Notes under the pieces: generated by a model
The model's input: the letters and a program-made list of their open reading frames with translations, nothing else
Databases searched by the model: none
What the model was told of the DNA's origin: nothing
Shown: one piece after another, positions 16,324-26,500 of the stretch
Layout: the number at the start of each line of letters is the position of its first letter
Numbering within the stretch: position 1 is the first letter of the stretch
Assembly (NCBI RefSeq): GCF_012932145.1
Contig: NZ_MWOK01000027.1
Coordinates: 1 to 43,033 of the forward strand
Reading direction: 5' to 3'
From: Acidovorax sp. SRB_14
GTDB taxonomy: Bacteria > Pseudomonadota > Gammaproteobacteria > Burkholderiales > Burkholderiaceae_C
DNA length: 43,033 bases
Translations under genes and position numbers: made by a program

Positions 16324-17825
16324 GGCTGGGCACCCTGCGGCTGTTGCAGGTGGAAGTCGGTGGCCTGCTGGAAGCGGTGCGCCGCGTTCAACAGCCGGGC
16401 TTCGGCGAAGTAGTTTCCGATCAGCTGCAGGCCGACGGGCATGCCGCCGGCGCCAAAGCCGGCCGGAATGCTCATGCCCGGCAGGCCTGCCAGGGACGCC
16501 GGCAGCGTGAAGATGTCGGCGAGATAATCGGCCAGCGGGTCGCTGCCGTGCTCTCCCAGCTTCCAGGCCACGGTGGGCGCCACCGGGCCGGCGATCAGGT
16601 CGCAGTCCTGGAAGGCGCGCTGGAAGTCGTCGGCGATCATGCGGCGGATTTTTTGCGCCTGCAGGTAGTAGGCGTCGTAGTAGCCGTGCGAGAGCACGTA
16701 GGCACCGGTCATGATGCGGCGCTTGACCTCGTCGCCGAAACCTTCGGCACGGGTCTTCTTGTACATGTCTTCGAGGTCGGTGAAGTCGCGGGCGCGGTGG
16801 CCGAACTTCACGCCGTCAAAGCGGCTCAGGTTCGAGCTGGCCTCGGCCGGGGCAATGATGTAGTAGACCGGAATCGACAGCTCGGTGCGCGGCAGGCTGA
16901 TGGGCACGAGCCGGGCGCCCAGCTTTTCGTATTCGCCCAGCGCGGCATCGACGGCGCCACGCACATCGGGGGCCAGGCCGCCGCCAAAGAACTCTTTGGG
17001 AATGCCGATGCGCAGGCCGTCGAGCGGATCGTTCAGCGTGCGGCTGAAGTCCTCGGAGGGCATGTCGAGCGATGTCGAGTCGCGGTCCAGATCGGGGCCG
17101 CACATGGTGCTCAGCAGCAGCGCGCAGTCTTCGGCGCTGTGCGCCATGGGGCCGGCCTGGTCGAGGCTGGAGGCAAAGGCCACCATGCCATAGCGCGACG
17201 CCCGGCCGTAGGTGGGTTTGATGCCGGTGATGCCGCAAAAGCTGGCCGGCTGGCGGATCGAGCCGCCGGTGTCGGTGCCGGTCGCGGCCGGCACGAGGCG
17301 CGCGGCCACGGCGACGGCGCTGCCGCCGGACGACCCGCCGGGGATGCGCGCGGTGTCCCAGGGGTTGCGCACCGGCGCGGGCGCACCAAAGCCCACGGGC
17401 GCCACGGCCGAGTTCTCGTTGGCCGAACCCATCGCGAACTCGTCGCAATTGAGCTTGCCGAGCGTCACGGCGCCGGCCTCGGCCAGGCGCGTGACCACGG
17501 TGGCGTCGAACGGCGAGCGGTAGCCCACCAGCATGCGCGAGCCGGCCGTGGTGGGAAAGTCGCGCGTGACGAAAATGTCCTTGTGCGCGAGCGGCACGCC
17601 CTCGAGCGGGCCGGCCGTGCCTGCGGCGATGCGCGCGTCGGCCGCGCGCGCCTGGGCCAGCGTGGCGGCTTCGTCGATGGCGACAAAGGCGCCCAGCGAC
17701 TGGTGGCTGCGCGCGCGCGCCAGAAAATGCTGGGCCGTTTCGGTGGCGCTCACGCGCTTCTCGCGCAGCGCGGCCGCGAGGGCGGCAACGCCGAGCGCGT
17801 GCAGGGGGGGTTGGGTTGAAGTCAT
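16320..17825 (-). CDS. gatA: Asp-tRNA(Asn)/Glu-tRNA(Gln) amidotransferase subunit A
   Basis: Amidase subunit that hydrolyses glutamine and passes ammonia to GatB. It is 501 residues with the amidase-signature Ser-cisSer-Lys triad visible: Lys82 in PLAHKDIF, cis-Ser165 in GGSSGGSA and nucleophile Ser189 in [12 protein letters not shown], with the usual spacing. Other marks are [17 protein letters not shown] and [16 protein letters not shown]. It begins 7 bp after the gatC stop and overlaps gatB by four bases. Confidence 0.98.
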   Translation of the reverse strand: MTSTQPPLHALGVAALAAALREKRVSATETAQHFLARARSHQSLGAFVAIDEAATLAQARAADARIAAGTAGPLEGVPLAHKDIFVTRDFPTTAGSRMLVGYRSPFDATVVTRLAEAGAVTLGKLNCDEFAMGSANENSAVAPVGFGAPAPVRNPWDTARIPGGSSGGSAVAVAARLVPAATGTDTGGSIRQPASFCGITGIKPTYGRASRYGMVAFASSLDQAGPMAHSAEDCALLLSTMCGPDLDRDSTSLDMPSEDFSRTLNDPLDGLRIGIPKEFFGGGLAPDVRGAVDAALGEYEKLGARLVPISLPRTELSIPVYYIIAPAEASSNLSRFDGVKFGHRARDFTDLEDMYKKTRAEGFGDEVKRRIMTGAYVLSHGYYDAYYLQAQKIRRMIADDFQRAFQDCDLIAGPVAPTVAWKLGEHGSDPLADYLADIFTLPASLAGLPGMSIPAGFGAGGMPVGLQLIGNYFAEARLLNAAHRFQQATDFHLQQPQGAQP

Positions 17826-17832
17826 GCGGGGC

Positions 17833-18132
17833 TCATTCGATCACTTTGGGCACCAGAAACAGGCCCCGCTCGACGGCCGGGGCGCTGCGCTGGTTGGCTT
17901 CGCGCTGGTCGGGCTCGCTGGCCACGTCCGCGCGCAGGCGCAAGGCCACGCTCTGGATGGTCGCCACCGGGTGCGCCAGGGGCTCGATGCCCCCGGTGTC
18001 GACCGCGCGCATTTGCTCGACGGTGTCGAAAAAGCCGTTCAACTGAACGAGCATGCGCCCACTTTCTGCGGGGCTGAGTTCCAGCCGCGCCAGATGGGCG
18101 ATGCGATCGATGTCCTGGGGGGTCAATGCCAT
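17833..18132 (-). CDS. gatC: Asp-tRNA(Asn)/Glu-tRNA(Gln) amidotransferase subunit C
   Basis: Small stabilising subunit that wraps the GatA-GatB interface. It is 99 residues, standard length, with [17 protein letters not shown] near the N-terminus, [20 protein letters not shown] in the middle and the C-terminal [18 protein letters not shown]. First gene of gatCAB, divergent from mreB with a 206 bp intergenic region. The minus strand there holds GGATAATAAC near 18215, a possible -10, but no convincing -35 was seen. Confidence 0.96.
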   Translation of the reverse strand: MALTPQDIDRIAHLARLELSPAESGRMLVQLNGFFDTVEQMRAVDTGGIEPLAHPVATIQSVALRLRADVASEPDQREANQRSAPAVERGLFLVPKVIE

Positions 18133-18338
18133 GGGAAAGAAAACGCGTCAGAAACCGGATGTAAAGCTGTGACCTGGCACAGGCCAGCGAGAGGCAATCA
18201 CAGGGGATGCGTTATTATCCCGCCTTTGCCGCAATAGCCTCGAAACCGCCGGTCATTGTGCGAAAAAGAGCCCATTTTGACCCCCAAAACCCGGCGATGG
18301 CAGGCCGACGTGCATGCTGTGCCCGAGAGGATTTTTGA

Positions 18339-19382
<1,044 letters not shown>

Positions 19383-19502
19383 AGCACCGGGGCCTGTGGA
19401 TAGCCCCCCTGCACCGCGCGACCGCATGACCGTTCCTGTCTTGTCTCCCGCCGAGCACGCGCTGGCCATGGCCGTGCGCGGCGCTGACTGAGCGCCCCTG
19501 CC

Positions 19503-20420
19503 ATGCCGCTGGGCACACTGGACCGCACCACCCCTTCCTTTCTCCGGCAGGGGCCGTCGGCCTTGTCGCAGATCGTCCTGTACAGCGCGTTGGCGCTGTT
19601 TTTGATGGTGGCCGACGCACGCTTCCAGGTCACCGGCCCGCTGCGCCAGGCGGTGGCCACCGTGCTTTACCCGGTGCAGTGGCTGATGCTGCGCCCGGTG
19701 GAGTGGGCCCACCTGGGCGCCGGCTACTTCCAGTCCCTGCAAAGCGCCCAGGCCGAAGCCGATGCGGCGCGCGCGGCGCTGGTGCTCCAGTCGCAGCGCG
19801 CCACCCAGGCCGACCAGCTGCTGCAAGAGAACGCGCGCTTGCGCAACCTGCTGGCGCTGCGCGCACGCCTGGACGCACCGTCCCAGGCGGCGCAGATCCT
19901 CTATGACGCCCCGGACCCCTACACCCGCCGCGTGGTGGTGGACCGCGGCCAGATGGAAGGCGTCGAGCTGGGCGCGCCGGTGCTCGACGAGTCCGGCATC
20001 CTGGGCCAGGTCACGCGCGTGCACCCTTTCCTCAGCGAGGTGACGCTGCTGGTGGACCGCGACCAGGCCATCCCGGTGCTCAACATCCGCACCGGCGCGC
20101 GCGGCGTCGCGTATGGCGACCCGGTCGCCAGCCACGGCGGCGGCATGGAGCTGCGCTTCATGTCGGCCAATGCCGATGTGCAGGAGGGCGACATGCTGAC
20201 CACCAGCGGCATGGACGGCGTGTACCCGCCCGGCCTGCCGGTGGCCCGCGTGGTCCGCGTGGAGCGCCGCGCCGACTCGGCCTTCGCCCGCATTTACTGC
20301 AAGCCCATGGCCCAGATCGATGGCGCGCGCCACGTCATGCTGCTCACCCCCGTGACCGGACAGGTGCCCCCGCGGCCCGCGCCGGCGCCGTCCGTTCCGG
20401 CCAAGAAGGGCCGCAAATGA
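19503..20420 (+). CDS. mreC: Rod-shape determining protein MreC
   Basis: Bitopic inner-membrane protein whose periplasmic domain activates PBP2. It is 305 residues: short cytoplasmic start, one membrane helix (about residues 20-40, IVLYSALALFLMVADAR), a periplasmic coiled coil (about 70-115, ending LLQENARLRNLLALRA), then the beta-rich domain with RRVVVDRGQMEGVELGAPV, GILGQVTRVHPFLSEV and SGMDGVYPPGLPV. The Pro/Ala-rich tail (PRPAPAPSVPAKKGRK) is typical of the group. Confidence 0.97.
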   Translation: MPLGTLDRTTPSFLRQGPSALSQIVLYSALALFLMVADARFQVTGPLRQAVATVLYPVQWLMLRPVEWAHLGAGYFQSLQSAQAEADAARAALVLQSQRATQADQLLQENARLRNLLALRARLDAPSQAAQILYDAPDPYTRRVVVDRGQMEGVELGAPVLDESGILGQVTRVHPFLSEVTLLVDRDQAIPVLNIRTGARGVAYGDPVASHGGGMELRFMSANADVQEGDMLTTSGMDGVYPPGLPVARVVRVERRADSAFARIYCKPMAQIDGARHVMLLTPVTGQVPPRPAPAPSVPAKKGRK

Positions 20421-20466
20421 GGCGCCTGCCCCACCCCGCCGCGGCCACGGCCCAGGGAGGCCGGCC

Positions 20467-20985
20467 ATGATCATGCCGCGCGGGCAGCCCCTGCTGCTGC
20501 CGGTCAACCCGGTGTTCATTGCGGCCAGCCTGGCGGCCGCGTTGGCGTTCAACATGCTGCCGCTGGGGCGCGTGCCGTGGATGCCCGACGTGCTGATGGT
20601 CCTGCTGGCGTTCTGGGGCGTGCACCAGCCCGCGCGGGTGGGCATGGGCGTGGCGTTTGTGCTGGGCCTGTGCATGGACGTGCACGAGGCGGCCCTGCTC
20701 GGGCAGCACGCGCTGGCCTACGCGGCGCTGATGTACGGCACGCACCTCACGCACCGGCGCGTGCTGTGGTTTGGCGTCTGGCCGCAGGCGCTGCAGATGA
20801 CCGGCCTGTTCGCGGTGGCGCACGCGCTGCAGCTGCTGGTGCGGCTGCTCTCGGGCGGGCTGTTTCCGGGCTGGAGCCTGCTGGCGGCGCCCGTGGCCGA
20901 GGCCCTGCTGTGGCCACTGGTCAGCTGGGTGCTGCTGGCACCCCAGCGCCGCCCACCGGACCGCGACCAGAACCGGCCGCTGTGA
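20467..20985 (+). CDS. mreD: Rod-shape determining protein MreD
   Basis: Integral inner-membrane partner of MreC, 172 residues with about five hydrophobic helices. Typical elements are NPVFIAASLAAALAFNMLP, PDVLMVLLAFWGVHQP, GFVLGLCMDVHEAALLGQH-like region (LGLCMDVHEAALLGQHALAY) and LQLLVRLLSGGLFPG. The gene follows mreC after 46 bp with an AGGGAGG ribosome binding site and leads into mrdA. A role as membrane anchor of the elongasome is known for the family. Confidence 0.95.
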   Translation: MIMPRGQPLLLPVNPVFIAASLAAALAFNMLPLGRVPWMPDVLMVLLAFWGVHQPARVGMGVAFVLGLCMDVHEAALLGQHALAYAALMYGTHLTHRRVLWFGVWPQALQMTGLFAVAHALQLLVRLLSGGLFPGWSLLAAPVAEALLWPLVSWVLLAPQRRPPDRDQNRPL

Positions 20986-21022
20986 CCATGGACCGCAGCG
21001 CTCTCCTGCCAAGGCGCCAGCC

Positions 21023-22972
21023 ATGACCGAGCTGCGCAACACGGAGGCAGACGCCTCGCGCTTTCGGCTGCGCGCCGTCGTGGTCGGCGCGGTGGTGTTC
21101 CTGGCGTTTTGCCTGCTGGTGGCGCGCCTGTTCTTCTTGCAGGTGGTGCGCCACGAGGACCTGGCCGAGCAGGCCGAGAGCAACCGCACGGCCATCGTGC
21201 CCATCGTGCCCAACCGCGGACTCATCCTGGACCGCAACGGCGTCGTGCTGGCGACCAACTATGCCGCCTACACGCTCGAGATCACGCCGTCCAAGGCCGG
21301 CGCGCTCGAAGACACCCTCAATGCGCTGGCCGAGGTGGTGGACATCCAGCCGCGCGACCGGCGCAAGTTCAAGCGCCTCATGGACGAGTCGCGCAACTTC
21401 GAGTCGCTGCCCATCCGCACGCGCCTGACCGACGAGGAGGTGGCGCGCTTCACGGCGCAGCGCTACCGCTTTCCGGGCGTCGACGTGAAGGCGCGGCTGT
21501 TTCGCAACTACCCGCTGGGCGAGGTGGCGAGCCACGCGATCGGCTACATCGGGCGCATCAACCAGAAAGAAAAAGCCGCGATCCAGGAGTCGGACGAAGA
21601 GGCCAACTACCGCGGCACCGACCACATCGGCAAGCTCGGCGTGGAACAAAGCTACGAGGCGCAGCTGCACGGCCTCACGGGTGTCGAACAGATGGAGACC
21701 TCGGCCGGCGGGCGCGCGGTGCGCCGGCTCAACAGCTTCCCGGCCTCGCCGGGCCACACCGTGATGCTGTCGCTGGACATCAAGCTGCAGAAGATGGTGG
21801 AGGACCTCTACGGCGAGCGCCGCGGCGCGCTGGTGGCGCTGGACCCGAGGAACGGCGAGGTGCTGGCGCTGGCGTCCAAGCCCACGTTTGACCCCAACCT
21901 GTTCGTCGATGGCATCGACCAGGAAAACTGGCAGGCGCTCAACGAGTCGATCAACAAGCCGCTGCTGAACCGTGCGCTGCGCGGCACCTACCCGCCGGGC
22001 TCCACTTACAAGCCCTTCATGGCGCTGGCGGCGCTGGAGCTGGGCAAGCGTGGCGCGAACGTGGTGGTGAACGACCCCGGCTACTACAGCTACGGGGGGC
22101 GGAACTTCCGCAGCCACGAGGGCGGCCTGGGCGGCGTGGACATGCACCGCGCCATCCAGTATTCGAGCAACACCTACTTCTATTCGCTGGCCGTGGAGAT
22201 GGGCGTGGACGCCATCCACGACTTCATGGCGCCGCTGGGCTTCGGGCAGATCACGGGCATCGACCTGGGCGGCGAGCTGCGCGGCGTGCTGCCCAGCACC
22301 GAGTGGAAGCGAAATGCCTATAAGCGTCCGGAGGCCAAGCGCTGGTACTCGGGCGAGACGGTGTCGCTGGGCATCGGCCAGGGCTACAACAACTTCACCA
22401 TGCTGCAGCTGGCCATGGCCCAGGCGACGCTGGCCAACGGCGGCACGCGCTACCGCCCGCACCTGATCAAGGCGATCAAAGACCCGATCACGGGCGCCGT
22501 CACCAAGGTGGCGCAGCCCCCGGGCAAGCCCCTGGGCTACGAGCGGCGGCACGTGGAGGTCGTCCTCAATGCGCTCAAGGCGGTGAACGAGGCCGGCACG
22601 GGCCGGCGCGTGTTCGCCGGCGCCCCCTACACCTCGGGCGGCAAGACGGGCACGGCCCAGGCCATCAGCCTCGGGCAAAACGTGAAATACAACGCCAGGC
22701 TGCTGACCGAATACCAGCGCGACCACTCGCTGTTCATCGCCTTCGCGCCCGTGGAAGACCCCAAGATCGCGGTGGCCTTGATCGTGGAAAACGCGGGCTT
22801 TGGCTCTGCCGCGGCCGCGCCCATCGTGCGGCGCGTGTTCGACTACTGGCTGCTCGGCCAGTACCCGAGCGAGGAGGATCTGGCCGCCGTCGCCAAGGGG
22901 CAGGGCGGCCCGCCCATCGGCACGCCGCGCCGCGCGCAGGACGTGCCGCTGCCCGCGGTCGCGGCGCACTGA
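21023..22972 (+). CDS. mrdA: Penicillin-binding protein 2 (elongation transpeptidase)
   Basis: Class B PBP that crosslinks lateral-wall peptidoglycan within the elongasome. It is 649 residues: cytoplasmic start, one membrane helix (about residues 15-37), the non-penicillin-binding dimerisation domain with NRGLILDRNGVVLATN, and the transpeptidase domain with the catalytic motifs STYK (Ser327-Lys330), SSN (381-383) and KTG (541-543). The gene usually followed by rodA in this cluster is instead followed by a convergent EamA transporter, so the glycosyltransferase partner must be encoded elsewhere. Confidence 0.98.
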   Translation: MTELRNTEADASRFRLRAVVVGAVVFLAFCLLVARLFFLQVVRHEDLAEQAESNRTAIVPIVPNRGLILDRNGVVLATNYAAYTLEITPSKAGALEDTLNALAEVVDIQPRDRRKFKRLMDESRNFESLPIRTRLTDEEVARFTAQRYRFPGVDVKARLFRNYPLGEVASHAIGYIGRINQKEKAAIQESDEEANYRGTDHIGKLGVEQSYEAQLHGLTGVEQMETSAGGRAVRRLNSFPASPGHTVMLSLDIKLQKMVEDLYGERRGALVALDPRNGEVLALASKPTFDPNLFVDGIDQENWQALNESINKPLLNRALRGTYPPGSTYKPFMALAALELGKRGANVVVNDPGYYSYGGRNFRSHEGGLGGVDMHRAIQYSSNTYFYSLAVEMGVDAIHDFMAPLGFGQITGIDLGGELRGVLPSTEWKRNAYKRPEAKRWYSGETVSLGIGQGYNNFTMLQLAMAQATLANGGTRYRPHLIKAIKDPITGAVTKVAQPPGKPLGYERRHVEVVLNALKAVNEAGTGRRVFAGAPYTSGGKTGTAQAISLGQNVKYNARLLTEYQRDHSLFIAFAPVEDPKIAVALIVENAGFGSAAAAPIVRRVFDYWLLGQYPSEEDLAAVAKGQGGPPIGTPRRAQDVPLPAVAAH

Positions 22973-22994
22973 GCGCCGCGGGCAGGCGGCGCGT

Positions 22995-23891
22995 TCAGGC
23001 CGTGGCCGCCGGTGCGGCGCGCGGCGGCTGCCACTGGCTCAGGATCAGGGCCGCCACGATCAGCGCTGCGCCGGCCAGACCGGCCGCGCCCAGCCGCTCG
23101 CCGATCAGTGCCCAGGCAGTGGCGGCGGCGAACACCGGCTCCAGGCCGAAGACGATGGCGCTGCGCATCGCATCCACGCGCTGCTGGCCCCAGGCCTGCA
23201 GGGTGACCACCAGCACACTGGCCACCAGCCCCAGATACACCAGCGCGACCAGCGCCTCGCCGTGCAGCGCGGCGAGGGCCTGCAGCGTCGGCGCCGCGCC
23301 GCCGTGGCGCGCCAGCACCAGCGTCCCGGCGGCCACGCACATCACCACCGCCTGCACGGCCGCCAGCCGCGTGGCGCGCAGCGGCGCGTGCGCGGTGCGG
23401 CGCGCGCATTCCTCCAGCGCCAGGATGTAGATGGCATAGAACAGCGTGCTGGCCAGGGTCAGCGTGTCGCCCAGATTCCAGGGCTCGTTCTCATGGAACA
23501 TGAGCACCATGCCGGCCAGCGCCAGCGCACACGCGGCCCACAGCGCCCAGCCGTAGCGCCGTCCCAGCAGCGCCATGGCGATCAGCGGCACCACCAGTAC
23601 GTTGAGCCCGGTCACAAAGGCGTTGCGGTTGCTGCTGGTGCGCGCCAGGCCCTCGATCTGCAGCCAGAACGCCAGGAACAGCAGCAGGCCCAGCAACAGG
23701 CCCCAGCGGCGCTCGCGCGCGCGCAGGCCGCGCAGCAGCGGCGCCAGCACCACGAGGGCGATGGCAAAGCGCGCCCAGATGATCTGCAGCGCATCGAGGT
23801 GCGCGGACAGCATCTTCATCGCGGGAAAGGTGGTGCCCCATACAGCCACCACGACCAGCAGGGCCGCCAGGCCCTGGCGTTCAGTGTGCAT
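22995..23891 (-). CDS. EamA/DMT-family transporter
   Basis: Inner-membrane transporter of the drug/metabolite superfamily, 298 residues with about ten hydrophobic helices in two EamA repeats. Visible marks include VVAVWGTTFPAMKML in the first helix, ARFAIALVVLAPLLR, NAFVTGLNVLVVPLIAMALLG, and in the second half ALVYLGLVASVLVVTLQAWGQQ and SAIVFGLEPVFAAATAWALIGE. The substrate is not predictable; relatives export amino acids, amines or purines. It is the last of a minus-strand run after the amino-acid ABC genes, separated from them by a foldback hairpin. Confidence 0.9.
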   Translation of the reverse strand: MHTERQGLAALLVVVAVWGTTFPAMKMLSAHLDALQIIWARFAIALVVLAPLLRGLRARERRWGLLLGLLLFLAFWLQIEGLARTSSNRNAFVTGLNVLVVPLIAMALLGRRYGWALWAACALALAGMVLMFHENEPWNLGDTLTLASTLFYAIYILALEECARRTAHAPLRATRLAAVQAVVMCVAAGTLVLARHGGAAPTLQALAALHGEALVALVYLGLVASVLVVTLQAWGQQRVDAMRSAIVFGLEPVFAAATAWALIGERLGAAGLAGAALIVAALILSQWQPPRAAPAATA

Positions 23892-23907
23892 GTGGATCGT
23901 TCAAAAA

Positions 23908-23991
23908 CAGGAGCTGCCGGCGCGCTAGGGTTGGTGATTTCGGCATCAAAAGATGCGGAAGCGTCCACATACAGAGCGCTGGCAGCTCCTG
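23908..23991. repeat. Foldback inverted repeat between ABC ATPase and EamA genes
   Basis: Arms CAGGAGCTGCCGGCGCGCT (23908-23926) and AGCGCTGGCAGCTCCTG (23975-23991) pair over about 17 bp with a 2 nt bulge. The 48 bp between them holds a further small hairpin (GCATC-AAAA-GATGC, near 23943-23956). The sequence of the arms is related in style (AGCGCTGGCAGCT) to the dispersed repeat. In RNA it would fold strongly and may stop or attenuate transcription leaving the ABC operon. Confidence 0.7.
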
Positions 23992-24007
23992 GATCAAGAG
24001 CAACACA

Positions 24008-24751
24008 TCAGGCGCCCAGCCGCCCGATGAAGGCGCGGATGCGGTCGTTGCCAGGGTTGTTGAAGAAGTCCGCGGGCGGCGCGTCGTGGGCGATCCGGCC
24101 CTGGTCGAAGAACAGCACGCGGTCGGCCACCTCGCGCGCAAAGCCCATCTCGTGCGTCACGACGACCATGGTCATGCCGCCGCGTGCCAGCTCGCGCATC
24201 ACGTCGAGCACCTCTTGCACCATCTCGGGGTCGAGCGCGGACGTGGGCTCGTCGAACAGCATGACCTTGGGCGCCATCGCCAGCGCGCGCGCAATGGCCA
24301 CACGCTGCTGCTGGCCGCCCGATAGCTGCCACGGGTACTTGTGCGCATGCTCGTGCATGCCCACGCGGCGCAGCAGGGCCATGGCCTGCGCGTTGGCCTG
24401 GGCGCGCGCGGTGTGGCGGATGCGCCGCGGCGCCAGCGTCACGTTGTCGAGCGCGCTCAGGTGGCCGAACAGGTTGAACTGCTGGAACACCATGCCGACC
24501 TCGCAGCGCTGCAGCTGCAGGGTGCGCGGGTCGTCGGTGACCTCCACGCCGTCGATGCGGATGCTGCCGCTGTCGTGCGGTTCGAGGCGGTTGATGGCGC
24601 GCAGCAGGGTGCTCTTGCCCGAGCCTGAGGCGCCGATGATGGCGGTGACCTCGCCGGTGTTGAAGTGCGTCGAGACGTCGCGCAGCACCTGGTGCGGGCC
24701 AAACGACTTGCACACGTGCTCGGCGACGATGTAGGGCGTGGGTGCGCTCAT
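24008..24751 (-). CDS. Polar amino-acid ABC transporter ATPase (GlnQ/HisP type)
   Basis: Cytoplasmic ATPase of a polar amino-acid importer, 247 residues, typical for GlnQ-like proteins. It shows Walker [10 protein letters not shown] (about residue 39), Q-loop [11 protein letters not shown], signature [15 protein letters not shown], Walker [15 protein letters not shown] and the H-loop [16 protein letters not shown]. The ATG at 24751 overlaps the permease stop by four bases (ATGA). The frame is open well upstream, but only this start gives a family N-terminus. Confidence 0.96.
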   Translation of the reverse strand: MSAPTPYIVAEHVCKSFGPHQVLRDVSTHFNTGEVTAIIGASGSGKSTLLRAINRLEPHDSGSIRIDGVEVTDDPRTLQLQRCEVGMVFQQFNLFGHLSALDNVTLAPRRIRHTARAQANAQAMALLRRVGMHEHAHKYPWQLSGGQQQRVAIARALAMAPKVMLFDEPTSALDPEMVQEVLDVMRELARGGMTMVVVTHEMGFAREVADRVLFFDQGRIAHDAPPADFFNNPGNDRIRAFIGRLGA

Positions 24752-25530
24752 GGGGCACGGCCTTCCACGTCGAAGCGGTATTCGACCGCGTTGGAGATTT
24801 GCGTCACCAGCGTGGTCAGCAGCAGGTAGGTCACGGCCACGGTCGAGAGCGTGGCGATCGGCTGGAACGTCGCCGACTGGATGCGGTTGCCGACGTTGGT
24901 CAGCTCGACCACGCCGATGGCGTAGGCCAGCGACGAGTCCTTGAGCAGGGCGACGAAGTTGCTCACCAGCGGCGGCAGCGAGATCTTGAAGGCCTGCGGG
25001 AACACCACGTCGAAGAACACATGCACGCGCCCCAGGCCCAGCGCGCGCGCAGCCTCGGTCTGGCCGCGCGGCACGGCCAGCAGGCCGGCGCGCACGGCTT
25101 CCGAGTTGTAGGCGCCGACGTTCAGGCCCAGCGCCAGCACGGCAGCGGCGAAGTCGGGCAGGTTCAGCCCCGGCACCAGCGCCGGCAGCGCAAAGTAGAC
25201 GAACAGGATCTGCACCAGCAGCGGCGTGCCGCGGATGACCCAGATATAGAAGCTGGCCACCCAGCGCAGCGCCCGCCAGGGCGAGGTGCGCGCGAGCGCG
25301 GCGCTGGTGCCCAGCACCAGCCCGAGGCTGCCGCTGATCAGCGTCAGCCACAGCGTGGTGCGCGCGCCGTCGGAAAACGCCTGGGCGTTGGAGCCGATGG
25401 GCTCAGGAAGGAACGAGAGCAGCCGGCCCAGCAGGGCCAGCGCGAGCACCATCAGGAGGAGGGCCGAAACCAGCGTGGCGTTGCTGCGTTGCTGGCGGCT
25501 CCAGTGGTGCGGCCAAAGTGCGATGAGCAT
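24748..25530 (-). CDS. Polar amino-acid ABC transporter permease
   Basis: Membrane subunit of the His/Glu/Gln/Arg class, 260 residues. After one N-terminal hydrophobic helix ([18 protein letters not shown]) it has the classical permease core: [70 protein letters not shown] (the EAA loop that contacts the ATPase) and [30 protein letters not shown]. Its second gene position and four-base overlap with the ATPase gene indicate one operon. Only one permease is present, so a homodimer is likely. Confidence 0.95.
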   Translation of the reverse strand: MLIALWPHHWSRQQRSNATLVSALLLMVLALALLGRLLSFLPEPIGSNAQAFSDGARTTLWLTLISGSLGLVLGTSAALARTSPWRALRWVASFYIWVIRGTPLLVQILFVYFALPALVPGLNLPDFAAAVLALGLNVGAYNSEAVRAGLLAVPRGQTEAARALGLGRVHVFFDVVFPQAFKISLPPLVSNFVALLKDSSLAYAIGVVELTNVGNRIQSATFQPIATLSTVAVTYLLLTTLVTQISNAVEYRFDVEGRAP

Positions 25531-25553
25531 GGAGTGGCGTCAAGCGTCCCTGC

Positions 25554-26315
25554 TCAATGGCAGCGCACGTCTTCGTGGAAGTATTTCTGCGACACGGCGG
25601 CGTAGCTGCCGTCGGCCATGGTGGCGGCGAGCGCCTTGTTCCAGGCGTCGGCCAAGCCGGTGTTGCCCTTGGCAACGGCGGCGGCAATGCGCTCGATGAA
25701 CACCATCTCGCCGAGCTTGAAGCCCGCGTTGGGGTTCTTGGCGATCACTTCCTTGGCGACGAAGCGGTCGGTCACCCAGGCGTCCACGCGCTTGGACACC
25801 AGCGCGCTGCGCGCATCCACGTCGGTCGGGAAGTTCTTGACCTCCTTGAGCGCGGCGACCTTTTGCACGTTCTCGAGGTAGCTGGTGCCGGTCTGCACCG
25901 CCACCGTCTTGCCCGCCAGGTCCTTGGCGCTGCGGATGGCCGGGTCCATGGCGATCACGATGCCGCCCGAGCAGTAGTGCGGCGCCGTGAACGTGACGGC
26001 CTTGGCGCGCTCTTCGGTGATGCCGTGCGAGGCGATCACCAGGTCCCAGCGGTCCTGCTTGAGGCCGGTCAACAGGGCGTCGAAGCCGATCGTCTTCCAC
26101 TGGATCTTCAGGCCCATCTTCTTGGCCACGAGCTCGGCCACATCCACTTCGAAGCCCGCAAGCGTCGTGCCCTGGAAGTAGTTGAACGGGGCGAACTGGC
26201 CCTCGGTGGCAACAAGGATCTTGCCGTCCTTCTGGATGGCTTCGAGCGTGCGCGACTGGGCGGAAAAGGCGGCGCACAAGGCCACGGCGGCGGCAAGCAA
26301 CTTGAAGAGCTTCAT
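25554..26315 (-). CDS. Polar amino-acid ABC transporter substrate-binding protein
   Basis: Periplasmic binding protein of family 3, 253 residues. The signal peptide is KLFKLLAAAVALCAAFSAQS. The mature part starts RTLEAIQKDGKILVATEG and contains FAPFNYF, GFEVDVAELVAKKMG, FDALLTGLKQDRWDLVIA, VAVQTGTSYLENV, DARSALVSKRVDAWVTDRF and ends AVSQKYFHEDVRCH. First gene of the operon. The ATG at 26315 has AGGA nine bases upstream; an in-frame ATG at 26330 would add MTGSP. The leader contains an intrinsic terminator (26348-26378). The ligand is probably a polar amino acid; the neighbouring arginase gene hints at arginine or ornithine, which is only inference. Confidence 0.93.
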   Translation of the reverse strand: MKLFKLLAAAVALCAAFSAQSRTLEAIQKDGKILVATEGQFAPFNYFQGTTLAGFEVDVAELVAKKMGLKIQWKTIGFDALLTGLKQDRWDLVIASHGITEERAKAVTFTAPHYCSGGIVIAMDPAIRSAKDLAGKTVAVQTGTSYLENVQKVAALKEVKNFPTDVDARSALVSKRVDAWVTDRFVAKEVIAKNPNAGFKLGEMVFIERIAAAVAKGNTGLADAWNKALAATMADGSYAAVSQKYFHEDVRCH

Positions 26316-26347
26316 GGGTGATCCTGTCATTGGTGGGTTTCAGGTAC

Positions 26348-26378
26348 AAAAAAACCGGCCCGCGATCCGCGCAGCCGG
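26348..26378 (-). terminator. Intrinsic terminator in the leader of the amino-acid ABC operon
   Basis: On the minus strand, CCGGC-TG-CGCG, loop GAT, CGCG-G-GCCGG (26378-26355), is followed directly by seven T (26354-26348). It lies 123 bp after the arginase stop and only 32 bp before the binding-protein start, leaving no room for a promoter between hairpin and gene. It may end arginase transcripts, act as an attenuator, or both. Confidence 0.75.
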
Positions 26379-26438
26379 AGCCAAGAAACGTGCGCAGGCC
26401 CTGCAGATCGGGGCCGCGATGCCCCGAAAACTGCGCGA

Positions 26439-26466
26439 ATTATAAATTGCCGCTATATGCATATGC
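26439..26466 (-). promoter_or_regulatory. Possible promoter of the amino-acid ABC operon
   Basis: A perfect TATAAT -10 box at 26444-26439 on the minus strand. No TTGACA-like box is found 16-18 bp upstream; instead there is the palindrome ATATGCATAT (26455-26464), which could be an operator or activator site. The predicted transcript would begin near 26432 and run through the terminator at 26378-26348. Confidence 0.5.
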
Positions 26467-26500
26467 CGACCGCCCAAGGCCCGGATGCGTGCTGCGCGCA

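Noticed and set aside
24752-25351. Apparent N-terminal extension of about 200 codons on the ABC ATPase
   Set aside because: The sequence is the permease gene read in another frame; the ATPase ATG at 24751 overlaps the permease stop in the usual way.
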